A DNA stretch of 64,000 bases. Origin: Lagopus muta. Its lineage: Eukaryota > Chordata > Aves > Galliformes > Phasianidae. Numbering within the stretch: position 1 is the first letter of the stretch; the number at the start of each line of letters is the position of its first letter. A model generated the notes under the pieces. That model was not told where the DNA came from, did not search any database, and was given only the letters and a program-made list of their open reading frames with translations. Position numbers and translations under genes: made by a program. The stretch lies in NCBI RefSeq assembly GCF_023343835.1, contig NC_064439.1, positions 21,089,433 through 21,153,432 of the forward strand. The letters are read 5' to 3'. Shown one piece after another: positions 1 through 11,690 of the stretch.

Positions 1-1400
1 ACAGTGAAAGCACAGGAGCTGTGAAGTGCTGCTGGTTTAAGAAATCCTTATGCCACTTGTATGTGGGACTGGAAGGCTGCAAGGGAAGTATTGTTATATC
101 CCACCTATCTTTTCATTTTGTGGTCGTTCTCTATCAGCCATTGCCAGAACTAGGATATGATGAGATGAATTTCTGATCAGACAAGGTATTGCCCTTTTTA
201 TTCAGTGGCATTGTGCAGACATGTGGTGGGTATTGTTCTAATACCAGTGAACACAGAAGCATCTGTGTAGATTTTGGTCCAGTAACCTTGTTTTGTCATT
301 CCCTACAATGTCATAAACTTTTATGTGTTGCTTGAGTATGTAGTTGAGCTCATCATATCACTGGGTGTATATTTTTCTTCTCTATAGGCTGTGACAGTTC
401 CAGGCAAGAATAGTATTTTTAGTGTATGCTTTCTTTTAACCTGTATTGTAATGTACCAAGGTCATCTTTATTACAAACACCACATAGTGTTCCTACGAGA
501 GTCTGTGTACATTTGTGGGCTCACCTAGATTTATTTATTTATTTACTTTGTAGAAAGATTGCTTTATATAAGTCTGCAAAGCATCAGCAAGCAACAATTT
601 TTTACTAGAGAAATTGCCTTTCCCTTTGCTACTCATTCTTTTGACACATAAATGATCATGTTAGATTTTTTAATAATTGTGCTGCACCATTTACTTCAGC
701 TCAAACTATTTCACCAAATAACAGTCAAGTTTTACCAGTCTTCAAAAAGAATTTATGAAATAGCAGTTTGAACAGTCTTTGCATTTTACAATTTACCCTT
801 TAATTCAGAGTACTTACTTTTTCATTTGTCACATTTTTATTTTATTTAGTTTTGATGCTTTAATCCACCCTTCTTCCATCTTAGTACACAACAAGCACTT
901 GTTCTTTGTCAAGAAAGTCACTATGAGCTCCAGACTTTCTAAATGAGTATCAGGTCCTAGAAACACACGTGTGGGCATCGCTTACTGCTAGGGTCATGTG
1001 CCTGGGAGAGCTGCCTCAGCATCACATTCACAGAGCAGAAGATCCTGCAACTTTGCAAGGGAGTAACAAAGACGTCTGGGGTTAGCAAATGCCAAAAAGA
1101 CAGAATATGAATTTACTCACACTTGGAAAGCTGTGGTCCAAATTCTGGCCTCACATTGTCCTAAGTTACGTTATAAACTATAAAACAATCACCTTTCTTT
1201 TAGCTGTTAATGTTTTCAAATTCAAACTTCCACGATGGAAGTGAACACCATGGCTAGGCTCACAGCTCGGGTTCTGAGTAAAATGAACATCTATCTTACC
1301 TAGTAGTTCAGAATGAACAAACAGACAAAAAATATCTAAACAACCCCTTGTTTTTGAAAAATAGTGGGTAGAATTGTGTTAATCAGTGTTTCACTGAAAT
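1..1400. other. Intergenic, nothing recognised
   Basis: AT-rich single-copy-looking DNA upstream of the first CR1 piece. The frame at 426-608 is short and has no family resemblance. No gene, RNA or element was supported. Confidence 0.6.
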
Positions 1401-1605
1401 TTCACTCAGAGGGTGGTGATGCATTGGAACTGGCTGCCCAGAGAAGCTGTGGATGTCCCATCCCTGGAAGCATTCAAGGCCAGGCTGGATGTGGCTCTGG
1501 GCAGCCTAGTCTAGTGGTTGGCAACTCTGCCCATGCAGAGGGGTTGAAACTAGATGATGTTTGAGGGCCTTTTCAACCCAGGCCATTCTATGATTCTGTG
1601 ATTCA
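1401..1605 (+). mobile_element. CR1 LINE 3' fragment
   Basis: Sequence from the 3' end of a CR1 retrotransposon: GGTGGTGATGCATTGGAAC, then CTGGGCAGCCTAGTCTAGTGG and GTTGAAACTAGATGATG, ending in the diagnostic short repeat ATTCTATGATTCTGTGATT. It is 5'-truncated, as is typical for CR1. Short open frames here derive from the element and are not genes. Confidence 0.93.
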
Positions 1606-2110
1606 CTGAAAGCCTGAATGTTCTCATGGGTGAGAAGGCAGTCCTCAGACCTCCTCTTGTCTTAGAATTTCTTTGCATAGTTTTCTCTGTGATGAAGCAA
1701 CCTGCTTTGAGACGGAAGGAGAATACATGACAGGAGCATACAGCTTGCTTCTCACTGCTGAGTTACAGTGCTGTATTGCCTTTGAGATTTTCATTGCTTT
1801 TATTTATTTTTTTTTTCATCTGTAGCAGTTTTCATGAATAAATTACTTATTAAAAAAAAAAAAGTGAATTTGTGGAAAGGTCTTTTTGTGCCCTGTAATT
1901 ATCTCAGAATTTGATCTGAGAAGCTGCTGACTAAAATGCTTAATGCAATGGAGTAGAAAATATTTAACTTCTACTCATTTTTAAAACAATCTGTTTTCTG
2001 ATACGATAATGATGAGAGGAAGTTTTAATATATCAAACTTGAATATCCTTTCTCTGACAAGACCATTATTCTAGCCCGAATCAGCAGAACGTGTTTTTTT
2101 TCACTTGGGG

Positions 2111-2142
2111 AAAAACAACAACAACAACAACAAAAAAAAACA
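2111..2142 (+). repeat. (CAA)n microsatellite
   Basis: Five to six CAA units between A-runs. The minus-strand frame across it (2081-2287) shows a Phe/Val-rich string purely because of this repeat. Confidence 0.9.
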
Positions 2143-2470
2143 ATGAAGAAATAAAACAGTTGTTACTTCTAGCTCCTATACCAAAGAAAAATGTCTGAGA
2201 ATTTATCATTTTCACTTTCAAGCAGTAGACTTCTGTCTGAACTGAAATTAAAAATAAACAAACACCTATGTGAATGTCTGTCAGCATTTGAAAAAGCTGG
2301 CTACATAACTTCTATACTATGAAAATTGCCTAATTAAAATATGTCTACTTGTACTATAATTAAACTGTAACAAAGTATTTTCAGTCAGTTTTAAAATGGT
2401 TTCTGTATCTTTGAGTTTCTGTATGCAAACTGTAATACTCATAATTAATGTATTTTAAAAACTCATATCT

Positions 2471-2515
2471 TTTCCTCCCTTCCTCCTTTCCTCCTTTCCT
2501 CCTTTCCTTCCTTCT
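2471..2515 (+). repeat. Pyrimidine microsatellite (CCTTT/CCTCCTTT)
   Basis: A pure pyrimidine tract built on CCTCCTTTCCTCCTTTCC. It is polymorphism-prone and has no coding meaning. Confidence 0.9.
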
Positions 2516-2611
2516 CAAGAATAATCACTGAAATGTTCTTCAAATGCTATTATATCGTACCTTCATACTGAATTTTGCCATAATTCTGGAATGTGACATC
2601 ATCCATCAACA

Positions 2612-2673
2612 TTTTTGTTGATAAATTCTTTATTTTTTTTATCTTTTATCTTTTGTTGATAAATTCTTTATTT
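2612..2673 (+). repeat. Direct repeat of a 22-bp unit
   Basis: TTTTGTTGATAAATTCTTTAT occurs at about 2613-2633 and again at 2651-2671, separated by a T-rich ATCTTTTATC spacer. A local tandem duplication of 38 bp followed by divergence explains it. Confidence 0.8.
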
Positions 2674-2936
2674 GTTGTTGTGGTGATGGTTGATTTCTTA
2701 TTCCCTCCAGACAAAAATGATTACAACTACTCTCTCTAAGCTCCTTCATTCCAGGAAGGCTTTTGCATTGAGCAAGAATCCATAGAAAGTTGTAATTAAT
2801 TACTGGTCTGTAATCACATGATTACATGCTGTTTCATGTAATATTTAACTGGCAGTATCAGAAGGCAGTCCAACTTAGAGTTGGGCTCACTTGGGATTTA
2901 GTCCACCCAATCTACATATTTTTTTTTTTTTCACAG

Positions 2937-3490
2937 CACTCTAATTCTGAAGATTGAAAGCTGAAAGCAGGATAAGACAAACAGGAAAAAATTTCCTATC
3001 ATATAGACGCCACTTGTGTGACCTGAAGATGAAAAGTGAGAATTGTTCAACATTGTCAAAGTTTGATTACATAAGAAGGGATTTCACCGTCTCATTCACT
3101 TTCTTGATGACTGATTCACTGACTACCTTGAAAGAGGACATTGGACATTGATATCCAAAAAGCATGAAATAAGAAAGCTTTATGAGATCGGTGGTAGAAC
3201 TTCACTCGCATATGCACAGTTCTGTCCATTAAATCACCACTGTGCAGTTGCTATCTGTAGTCTGTTTTTATGCGAGCAGTGCAAAACTGTGTACAAAGCT
3301 TGTGTGCACCAGTAACTCCATCAGCCAGAGACTGAGTGTTAAAGCTGTGGAAATCAAAGGCATGAAATAACTGCTTCAACCTCATTTTAAGTGATAACTA
3401 CACAAACATTGGGTTAGTGTTGTCACCAAATATTAGCAATTATATTTGAACTTTAATAAAGCTACAATACAGTTCACAGAATACTTGCAC
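2937..3490 (+). pseudogene. Decayed terminal exon with cysteine-rich motif, unidentified
   Basis: A poly-pyrimidine acceptor (12+ Ts then CACAG, ending 2936) precedes a coding-like stretch. One frame is open 2954-3151. Another, from about 3142, reads a Cys/His-rich segment: FCPLNHHCAVAIC, then LCEQCKTVYKACVHQ (about 3220-3315). After a TAA it continues with PETEC, a second TAA, then SCGNQRHEI. The CxxC/HxxC spacing looks like a zinc-binding module. A frame change and two in-frame stops show it is broken. AATAAA at 3455-3460 and a T-rich tract from 3491 resemble a polyadenylation signal and U-rich downstream element, so the whole looks like a relic last exon rather than a processed copy with a poly-A tail. 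I cannot name the parent gene. Confidence 0.35.
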
Positions 3491-3516
3491 TTTTTTTTTT
3501 TTTTTTTTTTTTTTTT
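3491..3516 (+). repeat. T26 homopolymer
   Basis: An unbroken run of 26 Ts, 30 bp after the AATAAA at 3455. It could have grown from a U-rich downstream polyadenylation element of the relic exon, or be the A-tail of a minus-strand retro-insertion, though no insertion body with AATAAA is visible on that strand. Confidence 0.9.
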
Positions 3517-4118
3517 GTAGTTAGGTGTAATGTACAATGATTGAATATCAGCTGTCAGACTTGTTATAGTTGATTATTCAATTACTGCCTAGTCCAAAGC
3601 GTGTTTACAAGGTGAGGTGATGTGATGGTACAGAATAAATACAACTTCTGTATAACAGCCAGAGAAAGTGCAAGGGAACAAGGCCATGATCTAGGCACAC
3701 AAGCACTCCAATCTAAATGAATTATTTTCGTATGCATTGTGACTGGTTTTAGACAAAAGACTGAGACATACTCAGCTGAAGATCTCCATAAATTTATAGG
3801 CGTTGCTTAGAACCAAGAAATTTAAGTAGGCATAGTTTTGACTCCGATAACATCGAAAGAAAAACTCCTGTTGACCCCAGCTGAAGCAGGTTCAGGATAT
3901 ACCTATATTAAATACATGTACTAGAAAAGCTATTTTTCCAATATGTGTACGTCATAGTTTTCTACTTCTATTCTACCTTATAATGTTGTACAATTGTAGA
4001 TGTGGCAAATTCCATCTAGAAAGTCTTCAACTTAGTTGTAAGATAAATAAAAGCACAAATGTCTTTTTTGGAAATGCAGGTCAACACAGTGATTTTTCTT
4101 TGGATGCTGTATGGGAAC

Positions 4119-4129
4119 TGCTGAGTCAC
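4119..4129 (+). promoter_or_regulatory. NF-E2/MARE-like site in LTR copy 1
   Basis: TGCTGAGTCAC matches the NF-E2/small-MAF (T-MARE) consensus TGCTGAGTCAY and contains an AP-1 core TGAGTCA. Related sequences occupy the same place in copy 2 (TGCTAAGTCAC, 4785-4795) and copy 3 (TGCTAAGTCAG, 44534-44544), both with one change in the AP-1 core. It starts 11 bases inside the LTR end in copies 1 and 3. Confidence 0.45.
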
Positions 4130-4390
4130 GGCCTGAACCTCTGATTGAGCACCTGAGGCGAGCCATGAGTCAGCCAGAGGAGCACAGCTGAAGGCAATTC
4201 ACCTGTGCTGCCGGAAGGGGGGGGAGCCAGGCTCCACCCCTCCTGGACCTATTTAAGAGCTGGCTACCAGAGGGGAAGGATCTCTTCTGGAGATTGCCTC
4301 TATTGGTGTCTTCTGGTGAGCTCAGCTGAAGGGTAAGCTCTTCCACTTATTCTCTTTTGTGATCGTTGTCTACTTTGCCTAATTCTCTTG

Positions 4391-4460
4391 ATTATATTGT
4401 GGTTATAACATCTTGATATCTGTTGATTATACAATTATATTGTGATTATAACATCTTGAT
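4391..4460 (+). repeat. 27-bp direct repeat, 43-bp period
   Basis: Positions 4391-4417 and 4434-4460 are identical except for one G/A change (ATTATATTGTGGTTATAAC against ATTATATTGTGATTATAAC). Both lie at the 3' end of LTR copy 1 and help explain why that copy is longer than copies 2 and 3. Confidence 0.9.
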
Positions 4461-4770
4461 TGTACAGATGCAAAGTTTATTGATTTTAAAAAGATAAGGC
4501 TTCATTATATATTAAGCACAGAAAGGAGAAAGAGATTAAAGGTTAGATTCCAATACACAATCTTTCTTCTATTCACATTATAGGTAAATACTCGAGGAGT
4601 CATTCCTTTTATTTTGTTCCTCCCCTGTCTAAAAGAGCATTTAATTCTTCCACCAAAATTCAACTGAGGAACTGGAAGACCTCATGCTCTGAATATTGCA
4701 TACACTAATAATAGTAAAGTCTTGTTTCAGCACTATATTATGGGAAGAGGAAAATTATTTCTGTGTGTGG

Positions 4771-5097
4771 TGGTACAGCAAAAATGCTAAGTCACAGCTT
4801 GAACCAGTGATTGAGCACCTGGGAGGAAGGCAGGGCCAGCCCAGGGAGCTCAGGTGTATGCAATGCAGCTAAATGATCACAAGGGGTGCAGCCAGGATCT
4901 ACCTCTTCCCAGACTTCATTTAAGGGTTGGCAGTGGAGGTAAGGCTGCCTTGTTTGAGATTCCTGTGTATTTGAGGCATTCTGAAGGTATTTTCTTTCCT
5001 TTGTGTTTAAGGTTGTTGGATTTGAGTAAATTCTCACTTGCTGCAGCTTAGAATCTTGCTGCTCTGCTGTCATTGTTGCACTTTCTGTTGTGTTACG
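4771..5097 (+). mobile_element. LTR (copy 2) of the same family, decayed ends
   Basis: Aligns with copy 1 (TGATTGAGCACCTG, CATTTAAGGGTTGG, GTTTGAGATTCCTGTG) and more closely with the copy at 44.5 kb, sharing GCTCTGCTGTCATTG near the 3' end. Likely limits are TGGTACAGCA at the left and TGTTACG at the right, the latter one base off the TGTTACA terminus of copy 3. No convincing target-site duplication is visible. It lies 304 bp after copy 1 in the same orientation, but copy 1 has its own duplication, so they are separate insertions rather than one provirus. Confidence 0.65.
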
Positions 5098-8000
5098 TAT
5101 AGATTCTTGTATGATGGTGAAAATTCATAAGCATGGATGTGCAGAGCCTGCTTTCACTCTAAACACTGCTTAAATTGGCTTGTCAGCTCAGTCTTTTGTT
5201 TTATTAAAAGGCTTAGATGAGCATGTTTTCTTTGATTCAAAATTATTTCCCTCAACTTAAACATGTGGGTTTTATTTCATCTGCTTTATGTCAACCTTAA
5301 ACTGAAACTAGTAGAGTTCTTGTTTCTCTCCATGAACAGAACAACCAGTTCTTCTTAGAAGTCAGCAACTGTATAGACTTCTCAAGTTTCTCAATTAATG
5401 CATTAAAAAAAAAAATTTAACCTGCTTTTGTACGAGCAAGGAGGGGGAGCACTGGAGAGAAACCAAAAGCTAGAGCTTAGTAAGAGAAGTGGCCTTAGTA
5501 CAAGTATCCTTAGTACAAGAGCTTTATGGGTGAATAAGAAAGGTTGAGTTTAGTGATTACAGCGTTCCCTTTTTCCATGTTTGTAGGCTGCCCTTGCATG
5601 TTCCGTGGTTCAACTGTACAGAAAAGTATCAATGAGTGGGGATTTACAGAAGCTGCTCTGACAGTTTCTGGCCCCAGTTACTCTTTTTCTGTGAGGTTGT
5701 GAGTGGTTTTTGCTAGAGTCATGAGAGATGCTTAAATGTTCAAAGCTCTGCAAAGTAAACATATATAGCTGGTAGCAGCATTTGTAAATTAAAGATTACT
5801 CTAATCTTCAGTGACAGATTTATAAAATACTGCTTGAAATTCTGCTTCATGCTGTTAAGTCAACTGAGTTTATTTTGGAGACAAAAGCAATTTAAGAAAA
5901 CTCATAGATTGCTTCGGCCACCAAAGGGTATAAATTATCCCTAACTAATTTCTGTCAGTAGAGTATGTTGAGCTGTTTAGATAAAGCATGCTTTTTGACA
6001 TTTATCACGGAATGATACTTTCTTACGGACTGTTAGTCACAGAAGGGGGACATAGAATGAATCACTGAGGGGCTGGTAATCTTTTTGCTGACATAAATGA
6101 TATTGGTTATGGATGAAGAAATTAGCACACTTTTCCTCCTCTAGAATGGTACAGTAGTATGCAATCAAACAGAAATGCATTCAAATTCTAATGGTAAAAA
6201 TACTGTAAACACATAAAAATGTATCTGGATGTGGCAGATGCTGTTACTAAATATATATTTACTAGGATACAGAAAAAATCCTTCTGAAGTAGAAGCAAGA
6301 AATCTGTTGCTTAAGTTAAATGCTTAGCAATGCATCTTGCCCCAAATTCTTTACAAGTCAACAGTTTTTGAACCCACATTCTCAGCATAATGATCTGATA
6401 CATTTTTGAGGGGTAAAATTTCAATTTGCACAATTACATCTGTCTTTCTCATACAGATACCATTATCCTAAAGTCTAACTGCATGAACACAGGGAATGAA
6501 GTATATATACTACCAAGTAATATAGTACTGATACCTGCCAGAGCTGTATATAGTGCTGTGCATATGCCAAGAAATCTGTGAGTGAACCCATCCTGGAGAT
6601 ATGCACTGTGGACTTTCCATGAAACTTCACATTTCACACCTCGCTACTGGGACTGCCTGCCAGGAACATGCCCCTTGCTCTTGCTGCAGGAGAGAATCTG
6701 CTTGCAGATTCATTCTTCTCACCCCAGATCATCTGGAACAGCTTTCTGGAACAGGTGCATGCCATCAGCATCCTATAGGGCCCATCTGTATCTGTCCAAA
6801 TGTTCTGGATGAAGACAATAGCCAATTGATTTGCTGCTGTTTGGGCTGAGGAAAGAAAACTGATGTGGTTAGCAAATTGTTAACAAGCTGTTAGCAAACT
6901 GATCTTTTTTTCTTTATTAAATGTAATCATACACCATATTCTTTCTTTTAAACTGCATTCTTTTAGTTTTGAAATGGAAAAGGGGAAAAAAGTAAAAACT
7001 CATTAAAAATTATATGTTCCCTTGAGATCGCTCTCAACAGACGTCTGTGCAAATTGCCAGACGTGAGCAAGTAGGTGCTGTTTATGAGCTTTACCTTACA
7101 TTTTTAATGGAAATGAATAGGTAAATAAAGATGAGAAAGGAGAACAGTCAGACTTCCAGAGCCCATCTCTAAGATTAGTTCTCTAAGATAAATCTATCTA
7201 TATCTTCTCTTACAGTGAGAACTGAACTGTTCAGCCCACTCAGTTGTAATTTTCAGTTTTCCTATTTTGAAAACACAGTTTGGGTACCTTTCTTCTTCTC
7301 CAGTTAGAAGAGCATTTCCATAGTTTCATTCAAGGGTGCCCTCTTGCTTTCTAATTCAACTGCTTTCTTTATTCTTACCATGAGTTTCTGAGAACTGCTG
7401 TTTTCTTTGGTTGCTGTCATAGAGCTTTCTTGATTGGAAGGCCTCTGTTCTTCATAATGATGAGTATGTACTCCTCTGTCTCTGTACCTGCCATTTCATA
7501 TCCACTACCTGAAGTAAATATAGCCTAGGGTGCTGGTAATGCCTGTATGTATGGGGGGGATGAGGGTGCTAGTATCTTGGACACTAGTGTTGGACATCAA
7601 ATTACTTTGTGTTCCACTATGTTGCTATAATTCTCTTTTTTGCTTTGTCACTGGGACAGATGCTTTCTGCCTGGAGTTAAACAGGGCATAGGTAACGCAT
7701 CAGAATTTGTCCCTCTAGGATGCCCTCCAAACCCTTTATCTAAGTCCTAGCAGGATTTGTATGAGAAGCTGCAGTATGAGTGGAAAGTTATAATTGACTG
7801 CGCTTACTATAGAGTGCTATCCAGTAATCTTCATATTACTAATAACAAATACCACAATTACCTAACACAGTGCTTCAGGACAATCCATGTGGGAGCTGAT
7901 CTGGGTAATTCTAGTGCAGTGTTCACTGAGAATTTCAGTCCTTTTCTATTGCAGACTATGCTGCTGAATTTATTTCTTCATTCTGTGACTTCTATCTTTA

Positions 8001-11000
8001 ATGTTACTCTTTGCCCTTGATTTTTCCAGTTTTGCATACTGCATACAAAAGCCATATTAATCCCATTAATATTCATGTTTGTATTTTATACCTGACAGAA
8101 TTACTTGGTGACCTCTGAGATTTCTAATTTTTTCAGTTTATAAAAATATTTCCAGTTACTGAGTATGTAGAGAAAGTTGTCATAATGACACGATAAAAAA
8201 GTTCCTGTAATACTACTAGATTTGTGTGATTTCTTCATGCAGAAGACTTCCTGAGATTTTTCCTTAACTTAAACAAATATGATGTTTCACCATTCAATAA
8301 GGCAGAACTACTTTTGCAACAGAACTGGTTCCATTTCAGTAAAAATTAAAAAAAAAAAAACCAAATGGAAACCACCAACCTTCTACTGTTCTCATCTTTA
8401 TTAATGTACACTTTGAAATCCCCCAAATGCTCCTGCATAATATAAAAACCACTGAATTTTAGAAGCTCATTATAAAGTGTAAATAAATCCATATCATTGC
8501 ATAATGATACTTTATTATCAATTTAAGCGAAGTGTAAATCTAATCTTAACAATCAAACAGTTGTTGGGCTTCCTATCACAATGGCATCCAGTTCTTGGCA
8601 AGGGATTTGGTCATCATGGTAGTTCAAAGTTAAATCAAACCATTTCATTTTGACCATTTCCAAACTAAATGGCTTGCTTTTTTCTTTGAACAAAGCTTAG
8701 TTAAAAAGATAATGTCCTCAAAAAAATGAAATATAGGGTTCAGTTCACAATTAATTCTTCAGTATCACATCAAAAATCACTTTATATGTAGGTTGCTGCT
8801 GTAATTTACTACCATTGTGTGCATTACTGAAAGTGGGCCATATTTACTTCCTGTGCCTCGCTCTTCCTCAGGCCCTTTTAGGATAAAACTTTTGGGAACT
8901 TCTGCTGAGAACTGCATAAAAATGAGAAAAAGCGTTAGGACTGATCTTACTTTTCAATTGTCAAAAGTAGTGTTGTGTAACTTTTGCTGTTTGATGCTCA
9001 CTTGTGGTTGCCAGGAGGTGTGGGTTTTCTTGGTAGTAGAGGGGAAGCTGGGTATTGTTTTTCAGAGATGATCAACCTGTGTAACTCACTGTCATGAGAA
9101 ACTGCTGATGCACAGCTTAGCAAGTTTCAAGAAAGTAATTGCATATTTATGTGGCATAGAAGAACATTCACATTTGCATTAGGTAGGATATAAGTAAACC
9201 TGTAAGGCTTGTCTTCCTCTAATTGTATGGCATTTTAACTTTATCAGTAAAAGTTAAGTAATATAATCCTCACTTTAAAAAGCATGAAATTCTTAATGTA
9301 AGAAATAGAGTGTTTATTACATGGAATAATCTCATCCATAGTATTCTTCTCAGCTATATAACTTTGTCCAGGCATATGTTTATATAACTTATAATTCCCA
9401 CGTGACTGTGACTTAAAAAGGTACTTGCCATCACTATAACTAATTACAAGTATTGTCCTTGAGCTCTCAATTGCAGACACAATTATTATATTACTTCAGG
9501 TAACAAAACTGAGTTTCATGTGAGAACAAGATTGGACTCCAAATCACCAGAATCTTTTCTAAGAATCTAATATTAGTAGAAGAAGCTGTTACTTCTCTCC
9601 AGGAGGAATGAAGCTGCTCAGAGCTGGGTTTCTGGGCCTGCCCAGCAGCTCAGTGATGAGGAACAGCTGTATAAAACAAGAAGAGTCTTGTGGAAGCACA
9701 GAGAACAATTGTACTTATCCGGATGACTTGCATCCTTGTCTTTGCCACAGGTTTCCTCTGGCACAAAACATGCCCCACATCACCAATATTAATTCAGTTC
9801 CTTTGCCATCAGTTTCAGGTGAGCAATCATCACAAGCATCTGTACATCAAACATCAGTTTTGTGTTGTGCTTTTTTCTAAGCAACGTAAAAAATGTTTTA
9901 CCAATTATCTTCTGAAATACAAGCATCACATTAAAAATGTGTGAAGTGAAAGTGTGTAAAAACCGTTCATGATGAACGATGGTCTGTTCTTAATTAGACA
10001 ATTTTATAGCCTACAATGTTCATCTATTTTTAGTATATATCATCTTTTCTCTAACTGTGCCTTGTAATTTTAAAGAGATTAAAAGCAGTTGGATGTAAAC
10101 TTTTCTGACTTAATTGTAGCTGGTTATTATTTGGAACTATTTTAAAAATCAGTAAATGCAGATTAGCCTCACTAAATTATTTCTAGATTGTAAACCTAAT
10201 CAACTAAATATTAGTGATAAGTCAGAACCCATTTTAATGTGAAATGTTTTGCCATGAAAGCAATGAAGTCTAAAAAGATTTTGTTTAGAAACTCATACAA
10301 AACAAAGAATGTGTGCTGGATTTGTATCTTTTCTAGGATTTTGTGGAGTTACAGAGGAGAAATTAAACCAAATTACTGATGGTATTTGATATGTTCCAAG
10401 TTTTTGCAAGTAAAGCCTGTGATTGTGAATAGCAGGTGCATTACAGTTGAGATCTCTCATACATTTTACTTCTTTATTCCCTATCCATGTGGATTTTGTC
10501 TGCTATACATCTCTAGCAATTTACCACACACTGTTAAGAATGAGCTGAAAATGAAAGATAATGTAGAAAATATAGAAGCTTCATAATAACATATCAAATA
10601 TGGTTTTAATCTATTATACATTCTTGTTTTCTAGATATCTTCAAGATCCACTCAAAGTGGAGTGAGAATTATTTTAAGGGCTTAATATTTAATTCATTGT
10701 TGCGAAGACATATACTAACTTTTCTGCCTTCAGTTATTGTATGCCGTTGTTATAGAGCCCTCACATTCTTACAGTTCTTTGGGCTTTTCTTGCCATGCAA
10801 ATATAACTTATCCTAGTGGAATATCTATGTGTTTTTAGAGCTTGAATTTTAATCTTCTTAAATTAATCTGCCTAAAACTAAAAACATGAAACTATACTGT
10901 AGTCATGCACTATGCAACTAGTAGACAACAGATTATGACTGCTCCTTCAAGAGCAGTGAGGGGGTAAGTGCAGGTGGAGGCAGTATTTGTGCAGCAGGGC

Positions 11001-11137
11001 CTAAACAGAGTGTTTGCCCATGGCTTCAGAGCATATGCAGAAAGGTTCACTTCCCAGTACTGTTGTAGTATTTTAATGTAAATGTAGCATCAATGAAAAC
11101 CAAAAATTTCCAAGTGCTGCGAAACTATAAAGATGTA
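5098..11137. other. Intergenic, nothing recognised
   Basis: About 6 kb between LTR copy 2 and the first mariner derivative. Frames at 6582-6849, 7757-8020, 8817-9071 and 9608-9944 are under 95 codons, mutually overlapping and without family features. No element ends, splice-bounded coding or RNA folds were supported. Confidence 0.55.
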
Positions 11138-11690
11138 CAGGTTGCTCCAAAAGTAATGCTTCCTATTTATTTCTATGAAAACCACAGGAGGTATGTAGAG
11201 CATAATAACACTACTTGATAGAGAAAATTCTCAGCTACAGATCACTGTTGTTCAACACAGTCACTGCAATTATCTTTTCATTTTTACCAGTGATGAACAA
11301 GAGCCTGCATGCTCTGCTTGTAAAATATCCGAACCAGTGGTTATGAACGACTGTTATTCTTGTCACTGCTGAAAAGTACCACCCACCATCTCACTGTGCT
11401 CACATCCAGTGTTTGGTATCCAGAAATATTCAGCAAGCATTAATGAAAGTCAATGGGGTGCAATTGTATTCCACATGGAGGAGTTCAATTCCACACCTTT
11501 GTTTCATCTGCACTCCCATGTCAGATCCCATTCTGTCAGATTGCCCTCTGCTGCCATTTGTCATGTGGCAAAAAAATTCAATGGAATATTGGCAGGAAGG
11601 TTCAACTTCTATGTCATACTGCCAACGTCTGGCCCTGAGATTTTGGGCCAGCATAATAAGGTAGGAGGCATTAATTTTGGAAGCCCTTGG
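11138..11690 (-). mobile_element. Galluhop-type mariner, internally deleted non-autonomous copy
   Basis: The element is bounded by TA dinucleotides (11136-11137 and 11691-11692). It has imperfect terminal inverted repeats: CAGGTTGCTCCAAAAGTAATG at the left, and the reverse complement of the right end gives CTTCCAAAATTAATGCCTCC. On the minus strand an ATG at 11529-11531 opens the start of a mariner transposase (MGSDMGVQMKQRCGIELLHV), which soon loses frame. Only about the first 60 codons' worth of transposase plus both ends remain in 553 bp, against roughly 1.2-1.3 kb for a complete mariner. The plus-strand frames at 11409-11693 are antisense shadows. Confidence 0.88.

Larger units (their letters stand above)
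1606..2936. other. Intergenic, simple repeats only
   Basis: Holds the (CAA)n, pyrimidine and 22-bp direct repeats listed separately. Otherwise AT-rich DNA with no recognisable coding or RNA feature, ending in the acceptor-like poly-T tract of the relic exon. Confidence 0.6.
4108..4466 (+). mobile_element. Solo LTR (copy 1), ERVL-like, with 5-bp target duplication
   Basis: The 359-bp element starts TGTATGGG and ends TTGTACA. It is flanked on both sides by GATGC (4103-4107 and 4467-4471), a perfect 5-bp target-site duplication. TGTA...TACA ends plus a 5-bp duplication are the hallmark of retroviral LTR integration; 5 bp is usual for ERVL-type elements. CTATTTAAGAG at about 4249 is a plausible TATA-like box, setting + orientation, and TGCTGAGTCAC lies near the 5' end. 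No internal retroviral genes adjoin, so this is a solo LTR. It holds a 27-bp direct repeat (4391-4417 and 4434-4460). Confidence 0.75.

Noticed and set aside
3491..3516. T26 as the tail of a processed pseudogene on the minus strand
   Set aside because: No AATAAA or coding-like body precedes it on that strand; the coding-like relic is on the plus strand.
4108..5097. Two LTRs in tandem as a single provirus
   Set aside because: They are of different subfamilies, copy 1 has its own target duplication, and the 304 bp between them has no retroviral genes.
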